A stretch of DNA of 64,000 bases from Clarkia xantiana subsp. parviflora (taxonomy: Eukaryota; Streptophyta; Magnoliopsida; Myrtales; Onagraceae): assembly GCA_036873135.1 (NCBI GenBank), contig JAPTYO010000001.1:53576624-53640623 (forward strand), read 5' to 3'. A model generated the notes under the pieces. That model was not told the DNA's origin. It worked only from the letters and a program-made list of their open reading frames with translations, and searched no databases. Made by a program: the position numbers and the translations under genes. This document shows positions 54,900 to 64,000 of this stretch, piece after piece; position 1 is the first letter of the stretch, and each line of letters begins with the position of its first letter.

Positions 54900-55930
54900 G
54901 AATTGAGTGTCACCCCAAATTCGAGCGACTCTATCACTACTTGTTTAACTTAACTGAGCTTGTTGTTCTCATAAAAAAAAGGAATTTTTATTGAATTTGA
55001 ATAGTATATCTTTGACTTATATATATAAACTTTGTATTAGTTATTTGATACAAATCATGTGTATTATAATCTACATATTGAAGCGCGCGACGATGACATC
55101 ATGATTTAATCCAGAATCATTTTGCGACGATGACGTCACGACTCAGTCTAGAATCTTTACCTTAATAGGTGATCAGGATTTCAGAGATCGATACTTTACT
55201 CTTTAGATACCCAGCTATTATCTCCGGCATGTAGGTCATTTTCCTTGTATGCCCGATCATGGTCCGGGTCGGTTATGACAAGTATATAATGCCTCCAAGC
55301 CCGAACGACTATTCCACGAGGAGTCTAATGGATAGGGGTTTGAGGAGGGTGCGATTAAACATCTTTATCGAACCCGAAACGAACATACGAGCCACCAAAA
55401 GGTTACTTCGTGCTTAGAAAATTCGTCGACATAGCTAAATCAGCAGTTGGTTGGTCCCTCTCTACTAAAGATGATCGAACCCTCTCTTGTAAGAGAGGAT
55501 CGACCGCTCTTCGTAATGGAGGATCGACCCCTGTCTCTGTGTATGATTAGATGTCGACTCCTCTCACCTAAAAGGAAAGCAATCCTTACATTCATAAAAT
55601 CATTACAATCAAGTTTTCTAAATAAGGTGACCAATTAATACTCGGAATATATGGGGCATTCAATGACTCCGCGTGCAATAAGTGATCCCCAAAAGGTAAG
55701 AAACAGTATACGCATTTTTATACATAGAGGGTCGGTACACCATTAATGTGTACGCCCCTTACCATATTGACCGTCCCTTATAAATAAGTTTGCATATCTC
55801 GTTTGAAGGTTAGACACACATTCTTGATATACTTTCTATATTTTCAGTTCTTAGATACTCTATTTATGAGGACAAACTTAAGCATCAGATGGGGATCACC
55901 GGGTCCAACCCCAGTCCATCCTTTTGTGCA
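54900..55930. mobile_element. Possible LTR-retrotransposon LTR fragment
   Basis: The stretch has the feel of a Gypsy-type LTR: a TGCCTCCAAGCCCGAACGACT segment (55290), a TATA-like CCTTATAAATAAG (55777-55789), a pyrimidine-rich start region, and a CACCGGGTCCAACCCCAG segment ending CTTTTGTGCA at about 55929. Exact ends and a 5-bp duplication were not found, and no polyprotein lies nearby. Confidence 0.35.
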
Positions 55931-56390
55931 GGTCATGATGCGTCGAAGGTCGAGCTCAGGTCCCACTCGGAGATCGGAATTAATCAAAGTCCAATTCAAC
56001 TTAATTAAGCTCATTGTCCTAGCTTGGATTCATAAAATGAGAAATTTATGTTAAAGTGGAGTTATTCCTCTCCTTATAATAGTGTCTGAAACTAATTTTA
56101 GTCGATTTTACACCCGTATGATAAGAACATGACATGAAAACAATCTCATACTTAAAATAACAAAGAGATATCCGGAATGAAGCCCAACTTTAAGAGGGAA
56201 ATAATCAAATTTCAACCATTAATTATAGAGATTATTAATCTAATGATTAAAAAATCCTTTACAGTTAGTTTCGAGTTCAACACCATTTTTTCAAAATCAA
56301 ATTAATTAACTCAATTCTCCGAGGCTGAAGAAGCTGCAATATCCCCGGAAGAGGCGGCAATATTTTATTTATTTATTTATTTTAAAAATG

Positions 56391-56391
<1 letters not shown>

Positions 56392-56420
<29 letters not shown>
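56392..56420. repeat. Poly(T) run, 29 bp
   Basis: An uninterrupted run of 29 T preceded by TTTATTTATTTATTT. It may be the poly(A) end of an old retroposon on the minus strand, but no body was recognised. Confidence 0.8.
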
Positions 56421-56426
<6 letters not shown>

Positions 56427-59402
56427 AGGTTATATATAAAAGTAAATAGGAAAAACAAAGACTGACAAGTCGGTTAATTATCTGGAATTGGTTATATGGA
56501 TCGCATGGATCCACGTCACAATTGTTTGTTTGTTGGACAGTGCCTACACTTTACAAAATGTATCAGCCAGTGGAGGAAGGACACATGGTGAGACTACCGT
56601 CACACGTCTGTCACCACATGGCTAGTAATTAACTCCACACGTGTGTTCTTCAAATTACGGCTTGCTATTAGGTGTCATATGTCACCGTCCCGTGAATCGA
56701 TCGATCAACCAAATATACCAAATACAGAGGTTTTATTATAAAGTATAAAGTATATTTACTATGGTCTATGGTTATTATTATTTATTAATTAGATGCCGTA
56801 TTAACTTTACTGGTTTGCCTAATAATAAAGAAAACGTTAATAATAAGGGCTCCAAGGTACGTTTGTGAGAAATATAACATTAACATGAGTATTATTGAGT
56901 CTTGTGGTTTAGTAGGTAAGAACGCTCATTTTTATATGGCTATTTATTGCCGAAGTATTATGCTCGAAAATTACTTGAGGACTTAGGAGTCACATTGTGG
57001 TGACCTGATCATTAATAGGTTTTGCATTGTCCACATACCGCATTACACATAAAAAGTGGCGCGTAAAACTAAGCTTAACGAACCAGACTATTGAGTATAG
57101 TAAGCTTCTATTGGGCTACGTTGACCAATCTCGCCTTGTTTAATGCATCATGCACGAATCGACATTTTGACTATACAAAGCTCCTGATGGGTCTACGTTG
57201 ACCAGTTTCGCCTTATCCACATATTTAAGCATAAAATAAGATGAGGCGAGTTGAATTAGCTAGAGTTAATAACATACCAATCATTTGATTATATTAAGCT
57301 ATTGGTGGAGTTACGTTGATCAGTCGAATTACCACATTCTGCTTCAAACATATAAGATGAGGCTAGTACTGTTATACTAAGATGTTGGTAAGACTGTCAA
57401 TAGCGTATAAAGTAAGTATGGTCAGAAATATCGTAAATAAAAGAGTCGGAACATTATATAATGAAATAGTTAGAATCATTATTTTATTAAAAAAAATTAA
57501 ATATATTTTGTTTACAAGTTGTTCGGTTGATGAAAGGAAATAAGAAGAAATAGAGAGTCCCGAGGAGAAAATATAGAAGGAAAGAAGATAAGTGGAAGGA
57601 ATGGGAGTCGAGGAAGATGACAAGTGTTTAACCCATGCTAGCATAACATTCATGAAGTTTAGCTCATCCCATTATTTATTCCTTCCATACCACCCCATAC
57701 TCAATCTACTAATTCACAATAAAAATAAAAAATAAAAAATCTACTAAATCACATCATATTTGCATTGTTGAATCTTTTTATTTTAATAATTATTTACTAC
57801 TATTTCAATTTTCGTTTCCGAACAAATTTCTAGTTTCGTCCCTCATTATTAACACTAGGTAATTTGTTAGATCACATCTTGTTCAAACCTTATTTTAGAT
57901 TATTGGCGATATAATAATGTGCTTCAAAAAGATAAACGTACAGGATTTGGTTCAGTTGCGGTATTGAATTAATCACGTCGAAAACTATATAATATTTTAA
58001 ATATAATTTATTTTATTTTTTAATTTTAAATTTATGCGTTCTCTCTTATAATATACCAGCTGCAAATTCAACGGTATTTTAATAAATATAAAGCTAATAA
58101 AATAGAAAAGACACGAACGACGATATATAATATAATATATAATATTAGTAGTTATTTCCAACAAATCAGGAAGAGTTATCTTAATTAGGGAAGTGTGAAA
58201 AGGTAGAAGAGACGGCGGTGGCGGCGGCGGCGGCGGTGGTGGTGGTGGTGGATGGATGAGATCAGAAAACCATAGAGTCGGTTGGTTAATGTAGCTGAGT
58301 TCAATTTGAGGTGGTGGTCTACGTGGTGGTGTCATCTCTTTTTGGATTAGGAATTGAGCATTCCGAGGTACCAAATTATTATAGATCATACAAAATATAA
58401 CAATTTTAGAAGAACAACTAATATTTCTTCTACGAGTTATAATTATAAAAAAACAAACACTACTTTGAATATTTTGCAAAAAGTTAAACTTAATTATATA
58501 AAATATAGGAAAGTGTGCAACCATTATATAGTAACCGTAGTATAATTGCTTCATACTTAGATTAATTTCAACTTATAACTGCTAAAATGCTGATTATAAA
58601 TATGTTTTCATTTCAATAACTATAAACGAGAATTAAGCCCTTAATATTTAGTTAAATGATGAAACGATAAACAACTACGTAATATTACATGATTTTCTTC
58701 ACAAAATTATGCTCCGACCATCTTGGTGTTCCTGGTTTTTTTTTTTTGGCCAACGTGTTCCTGGTTTTATTATTATTACTTATTTGTCGGATAGAATGAA
58801 TATTGATTGTAGTTAGTTAAGTTAGATTTTTTAAGTTGAGCTAATTAATATGATATATAGAACAATCACGGTTATATATATTTATATGAGAAATAATACA
58901 CGGTCTGACGCGATCGACCGCAGTCTGACCGTGTTAAAGTGGCAATCAACAGATTAGACATTGAACCTGTCACATAAGTGGTCCGATCTAGTAAAATAGT
59001 AGAATGTATATAATTTCGATTCGATTAGTAAGTTTGGTTAGATCAAATAAATTAGTGTAGATTTACCAATTCAAATAATAAAAAATCTAGATTGGGACCC
59101 ATGTTTATAAATTAATATTTTGAATGAGTATATATATATATATATATTTTTCTAGAACTGGTCGAATAGAAACCGATCACATTGTCGGTTCAATGTTCGG
59201 TCAAGTTTTCAAAATACTAATCAAAGTAGTTAATTACTTCGAAAGTTGTTAAAAATTACGGTCAAGCGGTATATCATTTATATATCTATTATATAATTTA
59301 AGCCTAACATAAAGCCCAATGATAAGCCCAATATTGGTACTTTCTTGCGATTCCATAATTCTGCAACTACTTTTTTTTTTTTTTTTCTCTAAGAAGTCAT
59401 AA
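56421..59402. other. Intergenic DNA, no gene seen
   Basis: It contains a repeated ACTATACAAAGCT/CTACGTTGACCA(G/A)T word (57080-57330, three times), a (GGC)n/(GGT)n triplet run at 58211-58254 and a dispersed-repeat copy at 58530-58700. A minus-strand ORF at 57997-58554 translates the triplet run into polyproline and lacks other features. Confidence 0.6.
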
Positions 59403-59498
59403 ATGGCAGGGCCCAGACAGAGATGGCCGATGCAGCCTTACTTCTCCGACGGAGTTTCCCCCTCAAAACCCGCCACCCTCCCGCCGTCTACGACATAA
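59403..59498 (+). other. Possible upstream ORF in the APO4 leader
   Basis: ATG at 59403 opens a 31-codon frame (MAGPRQRWPMQ start) ending at TAA 59496-59498, in the region that should be the 5'-UTR exon of the APO4-like gene. If transcription starts before 59403 it would be a translated uORF. Conservation is unknown. Confidence 0.3.
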
Positions 59499-59652
59499 CA
59501 ACATCATTCCGATCTTGAAGAATCTACAGCTTTGATTGGATTCCATGGTACTTATCTCTGCGGATAGTCAATGACACGAATCATCATTTTTCAAGCCACC
59601 ACTTCAAATTGCCATCTCCGCTCCGTATAGAGGATCCTGATCTGGGCTCTAG

Positions 59653-59855
59653 GTCAGTTTCTGATTAAGCTCTTACTCATTTGCATCTGGAAATTTATGC
59701 CTTTAAGCTCAGCGATCTTGAAAAACCAATCTTTTCATTGGTTTAATAGCAATTGGGTTGGAATGTGATGTAGAAACTGTATATTGCATGCAAACTGTTT
59801 GATGAAATGCTTCACTGTTTAGGGAAAAAAAACTTACTTTGACCTGTATTTGTAG
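59653..59855 (+). other. Predicted 5'-UTR intron of the APO4-like gene
   Basis: Donor CTCTAG|GTCAGT and acceptor TTTGTAG|TTCTT frame 203 bp and end 22 bp before the chosen start codon. This is an inference from consensus. Confidence 0.5.
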
Positions 59856-59877
59856 TTCTTTGTGGAGGACCGTTGCG

Positions 59878-61450
59878 ATGATTCTGAGAAAGAAACTGTG
59901 TCAAATCCTTCTGTGGGAGATGGAATTCCAGTGTGTTAACGATCAAGCTCGGTATTATAGCTCAAAAGTAGATTTTAAGCGAATCCGGCCAATGATACAG
60001 AAGAGGATACAGAGCAGGGCTAAGGAATATCCAATCCATAACATGATCCCTGTAGCCCAGGAGGCGTTAAGAGAAAGATCAATGCTTATTCAGGGCGTGT
60101 CGTCTCTTCTCAAAATGCTACCAGTTGTAGCTTGCAAGTAAGTCTCTTAGTGCTCAAGTAAGTGCAAATCTACCATTTCTGTAAAAACTGCATGAAATAG
60201 CGGAATCTGAAGCATGAAATTTCTCAATTAAATCCAACTTAAACTGCAAGAAAGTTTGTGTTCCTTTTGCCAATGCTAATGATTCTGATAGTGTATATGG
60301 TATTGCTGATGGAACAAGACAATGCGAAATGTTTGTTCGTTTGTCGTTTTCCATTTATTATCTGCCGATGAACGCATATCAAATTAAAGCTATGAAACAA
60401 GTAGCTGGAAAATTAAAATTGGAATTGGCGCAATTCGTAGAATTGGAAGCCTTTGCAGAATTCTAGGTCAACGATTACGTGAGTTTCTTAAACAATCCCA
60501 AGCAAAACATCTCACTGTGGCATAACAGATATTGACTATCTGTACTGGGACGACTGGTTTTGTTTAATCCGTTATCTATGGAATGAAGCTTCTCCAGGAT
60601 TACCATTTGCATATGTTTCTATCAAGTAGATTTCTATAGCATGCTCTGTGTTTATCCGACTTCGAGGTTAAATTAGGATTTCTTTGCTTGAATATGAATA
60701 GGACTGAAACTAATCTCATGATATTGTCAATATCCTACAATTTGCAGGTTCTGTCCTGAAGTATACATTGGAGAGAAAGGCCACTTAATCAAAACATGCC
60801 ACGGTTTCAAGCGCCGTGCGAAAAACGGGGTCCACGAATGGGTCTACGGAGGTCTAAACGACGTTCTTGTTCCCGTAGAAACATTCCACCTCCATGACAT
60901 GTTCCAAGACATCATAAAACACCAAGAACGGTTCGATTATCCCCGAGTCCCTGCTGTTCTCGAGCTCTGCTACCAGGCCGGGGCCAATATCCACCACGAA
61001 AGTCAACACCCTAGAGTTGACTCCGGCGAAGAATGTGATCCCGATCCCTATTCGACCGTAATAATCGCTAATAACACTTTGAAGGCGTGGGAGAATCTTC
61101 GATCGAGCGTGAAGAAGCTGCTGTTAGTCTACCCTGCAAGAGTCTGCAAGCATTGCTCGGAGGTCCACGTGGGTCCCTCGGGACACAAGGCTCGGGTCTG
61201 TGGGGTGTTCAAGTACGAGAGCTGGCGTGGGACCCATTTCTGGAAAAAGGCTGAGGTGGACGATTTGGTGCCTCCGAAGGTTGTGTGGTGGCGGAGGCCT
61301 CATGACCCGCCTGTGCTTGTGGATGAAGGTCGGGAATTCTACGGCCATGCTCCGGCGGTTGTTGCCCTCTGTGCGGCTGCCGGAGCTGTGATTCCGGTGA
61401 AGTACCGATGCCAGATGAAAACCCAGGGATTATCTGCACCTGAGAGATGA
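59878..61450 (+). CDS. APO4-like: APO protein 4-like organellar splicing factor
   Basis: Two coding exons, 59878-60137 and 60748-61450, join TGCAA|gtaagt to tttgcag|G and give 320 aa. APO proteins are plant-only zinc-binding RNA proteins that help splice group II introns; APO1 acts in chloroplasts and APO4 is assigned to mitochondria. The sequence shows the two repeated APO motifs: [19 protein letters not shown] (about 86-104) and [19 protein letters not shown] with [19 protein letters not shown] (about 205-245), plus [12 protein letters not shown] near the end. The N terminus ([13 protein letters not shown]) is basic and amphipathic and could be a mitochondrial presequence. The in-frame ATG at 59839 lies in the predicted leader intron, so 59878 was preferred. 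Confidence 0.92.
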
Positions 61451-62014
61451 TGATGATTTGGTGTCAAAAACAGATTTTGATTGAAATTTGTATCCCATAT
61501 AGTTAGATCATAGATGTAGTTTGTTAATGTAAAAATGATTAGCGTTAATTTTGTAATTGGTCCTCAAACTCACGCGAATATGCAATGTGGTCCTCAAACT
61601 TTGATTTCTTCCTTGAGCTTATTGAATAATTGGATTCTTCTACCATGCTCAAAGAGCACCATGCTATTGGTTTTTTTTTATTATGGTAGACTTAATTGTA
61701 ACATATGTAAAACTTTAAAAGTATGAAAAAATATGAACTTTTTTAACAACACCTAATATTTGCATCATACTATTAATAATATTAATTTTCCTATATGTTT
61801 CACATTTAGGGTAATAGAAAAATACAAAAAAAAAAAAGTACAAAAAACATGATACTTTTGGAGCATGATATAAAGATTATGAATAATTGATTTGTAGAAG
61901 CTAATTGGAGAATTGATGATGCTCCGGAGGTGATTCGTCGGGAGGATGGACTTTGGCCGTTCATCTTCACTTCACAAATTCAAGCTTTAGAGGTACTCCG
62001 AAATGGAGCCTTTA
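61451..62014. other. 3' region of the APO4-like gene, spacer
   Basis: Presumed 3'-UTR followed by AT-rich DNA. No ORF is supported. Confidence 0.5.
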
Positions 62015-62900
62015 GGGCACGTTTGATTGCCGGTATTGCGATATCCTAATACCGGTATTAGCTAATACATGCTTAGCTAATACAATGTTTGATTGAGCCA
62101 TGTATTAGGATATCCTATACAATGTTTGAATGAACTCTGTATTAGGATATCCTAATACAATGACTAAAAGACCTAAATACCCTTACTTGCATTTTCAATG
62201 AAGATATATTTTACATATGATTAATTTAACAATGATAAAATTTAACAAAAAAAAGTAACTTCAATTATTTAAAATAATATTTTTCATAAAAAAAAATCAA
62301 ATTTATTTATAAATAGTAAAAACTATTTTTGCTAATGTATAAATGTATATATATAAAGAAAATAGTACAAAACAATTGAAAAAAGTGATTAGCCCGACCC
62401 GACCCGAACAGCTCGAATTGCTCAGCCCGGCCCGAACCGCACAGCCGACCCGAATTGATCTGCATGGCCCGAACCACCCAGCCCGGCCCGAACCGACCAG
62501 CCCAGCCCGAACCACCCAGCCCGGTCCGAACCGCCCAGACCGGCCCGAACCCCCCAGCCCGGCCCGAACCGCCCAGCCCGGCCCAAACCGCCCAGCCCGG
62601 CCCGAACATGACTCGGCCCGACCCGTGTCCGAAGTTTCGATGTAAACAGGGTTCGGCCCGAAGCTACGATGTAAACAGTGAGAGTTTGCCATATATTACA
62701 AGGGTAAATTGGTAATTAGAAGATTGGTATTAGCTAATGCTTTACTTTTAGATGGTATTAATTAATACCAAATTCCTTCTATAATTGAGTATTAGCTAAT
62801 ACCAAGTATTAGCTAATACCGATACCAAGTTGACACAAACACGGTATTAGCTAATACCGATATTAGGATATCGCAATACCGGCAATCAAACGTGCCCTTA
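62012..62900. mobile_element. PIF/Harbinger-type MITE with TTA target duplication
   Basis: The element is 62015-62897 (883 bp), flanked by TTA at 62012-62014 and 62898-62900. The ends are inverted repeats (GGGCACGTTTGATTGCCGG and CCGGCAATCAAACGTGCCC), extended by TATTGCGATATCCTAATA. A 3-bp TTA duplication with GGGCA-like ends is typical of PIF/Harbinger (Tourist) elements. The interior carries repeated TATTAGCTAATAC palindromes and a GC-rich tandem array but no transposase. Confidence 0.9.
62391..62610. repeat. GC-rich 19-bp tandem array inside the Harbinger MITE
   Basis: About 11 units of CAGCCCGGCCCGAACCGCC with a 19-bp period, very GC-rich in an otherwise AT-rich element. All long ORFs over it are low-complexity translations (Gly/Arg-rich or Pro/Arg-rich) in several frames, so none is annotated as a gene. 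Confidence 0.85.
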
Positions 62901-63498
62901 ATGTCCAAGGGATGATCCTTCATCTCTGGAGGCCGGATTCGGTGATGCCTAGTACGGAATATTTTTAATGAAAAGTGCAGAGTACCTTCATTAAAATACT
63001 ATTTTTTTAAGCATCAAAACTATTTGAAGTTTGTTTGACTGAGTTCGAACTTGACTGATGAGGCCAAACATATATTAAGATACTATATATATATTAAAGC
63101 TCGATAAGGCTTCCAAGAAGACAATATATCCGAACTCGAATATTAATTAAGCTGATTTAAAGTATAACTCACAAGTAATTTGACTCGTTTACGTTCTAAT
63201 GATTATATTTAAGTATTACATTTTATATTATATTGTAAGAGTAGAATCACATACTTATATATAATGTAAAAAAGTACTTGTGTATATATATATATATAAT
63301 TAAGAAAATAGCAAAACGTTATTGATTATTATTAATCGTCAATACATGCTCACATACATTTATTTGCTACTATGAGATAGAAGAATAAGTTCAACATGAA
63401 TAAAAAAACAAACAAATTAAAAGGCAACTACAAAATGGCAGCTTATAGTAGTAAATATTCTAGCACACACAAATAATAAATTCAACCGACCGATATTC
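62901..63498. other. 3' flank of the peroxidase gene, no gene seen
   Basis: AT-rich with a short TA run at 63280-63300. The part next to 63498 is the likely peroxidase 3'-UTR. Confidence 0.5.
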
Positions 63499-64000
63499 TT
63501 AGTTGACAAACCCACACTTCTTGCGGATCTCACCGGCCTTTCCGGTAAGGACCCCGACTCGCCCGAGCTTGACCATCGAGCGGGTAAAGTCCTTGTAGAA
63601 GGTCGAACCGTGGGTTGTAGCTTGCTTCTTAACGTACGCCTTAGTCTCAGGGTCGTTAAGAAGCGCCGCGTCGGATTGGAAAAGACCGCGTCTTTTAAGG
63701 ACGAGGGTGTAGTAGCTCGAGCTATCGAACGTCTTGAAGCTTCCCGGGTCCATTTCGACAAAGGTGGTTATGTCGTTCGGGACATTCGCGCACTTGCTCC
63801 TCAACTTAGCGGCGTATTTAGGGTCCAATTCCGGGTCGCTGTCTCCCTTGCCGGTAAAGTTGTAGAGTCGGTTGGTGAACGTGAAGCAGTGACCGGTTCC
63901 GATGGTGTGGCCCCCCGACAAGACGACGAGGTCTTTCGCGGTGAGACCCGCATTCTTAAAGGTTGTCTTGAGGGTGGTAATGTTGTCAGAAAAAGCCGGC
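63499..64000 (-). CDS. Class III peroxidase, 3' part (runs past window end)
   Basis: An open frame enters from the window edge and ends at TAA (63499-63501), covering the last 166 residues of a secreted haem peroxidase of the cell wall (EC 1.11.1.7). It contains the proximal haem motif LVVLSGGHTIG with its axial His, the following Cys pair, and the YYTLVLKRRGLFQSDAALL and MVKLGRVGVLTG segments close to the end of the family. VEMDPGSFKTFDSSSYYTL resembles peroxidase 3/27/39 (RCI3-like) members. The distal active site, signal peptide and start lie beyond base 64000. The stretch is GC-rich like the other real genes here. Confidence 0.93.
   Translation of the reverse strand, partial: PAFSDNITTLKTTFKNAGLTAKDLVVLSGGHTIGTGHCFTFTNRLYNFTGKGDSDPELDPKYAAKLRSKCANVPNDITTFVEMDPGSFKTFDSSSYYTLVLKRRGLFQSDAALLNDPETKAYVKKQATTHGSTFYKDFTRSMVKLGRVGVLTGKAGEIRKKCGFVN

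Larger units (their letters stand above)
54092..56385. other. Upstream of ICL; repeat-rich spacer, no gene seen
   Basis: After about 150 bp of presumed ICL promoter the DNA is AT-rich, then from about 54900 to 55930 it looks like an LTR fragment (listed separately). ORFs here are short and featureless. Confidence 0.55.

Noticed and set aside
57997..58554. 185-codon minus ORF with polyproline
   Set aside because: The notable part is a GGC/GGT triplet run; flanking translation is AT-rich noise.
62303..62692. Gly/Arg-rich and Pro/Arg-rich ORFs of about 100-129 codons
   Set aside because: They only translate the 19-bp tandem array; several frames are equally open.

Overview
The window is nuclear DNA of a flowering plant, most likely a eudicot. 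The evidence is AT-rich spacers, genes split by GT-AG introns, plant-only families (clade III glutamate-receptor-like channel, SLAC1-type anion channel, APO protein, SYP1 syntaxin, class III peroxidase, glyoxysomal isocitrate lyase) and many small DNA transposons. I cannot name the species. I rebuilt all multi-exon models by hand from splice consensus and reading-frame continuity. Every complete model stays open from ATG to stop, so I see no broken host gene.

Layout. 1-10.6 kb is gene-free, with a MULE-type MITE carrying a perfect 9-bp target duplication, microsatellites and degenerate repeats. 10.95-12.08 kb (+) is a single-exon MAPKKK17/18-like kinase with an ABRE/G-box upstream. 16.47-19.11 kb (-) is a two-exon SLAH1/4-type anion channel. 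20.2-20.85 kb is a second MULE-type MITE. 21.63-27.53 kb (-) is a 16-exon RAD16-type SNF2/RING helicase whose last intron is mostly a MITE. 32.16-32.52 kb (+) is an unrecognised 120-aa ORF. 33.59-35.07 kb (-) is ATG8, followed upstream by a roughly 0.9-kb minisatellite. 39.93-43.69 kb (+) is a GLR3-type channel whose third intron carries a tandem duplication with a decoy acceptor. 44.53-47.71 kb is a complete non-autonomous CACTA element that has captured host gene pieces, a DnaJ20-like J domain and an EMB8-like alpha/beta hydrolase. 47.91-50.30 kb (-) is a SYP131/132-like syntaxin, followed upstream by an array of about 92-bp repeats. 51.44-54.09 kb (-) is isocitrate lyase. 59.88-61.45 kb (+) is an APO4-like organellar RNA-splicing protein. 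62.0-62.9 kb is a PIF/Harbinger-type MITE holding a GC-rich 19-bp array. 63.5-64.0 kb (-) is the 3' end of a class III peroxidase that continues beyond the window.

The genes do not form a pathway cluster. They cover ABA signalling, ion transport, DNA repair, autophagy, secretion, fat mobilisation, organellar RNA processing and the cell wall. The most distinctive content is the mobile DNA: the gene-capturing CACTA element, a MITE family that carries a conserved CACGTG palindrome in each arm (one copy inside the RAD16 gene), and several tandem arrays close to promoters. I found no transposase gene, tRNA, rRNA or CRISPR array.
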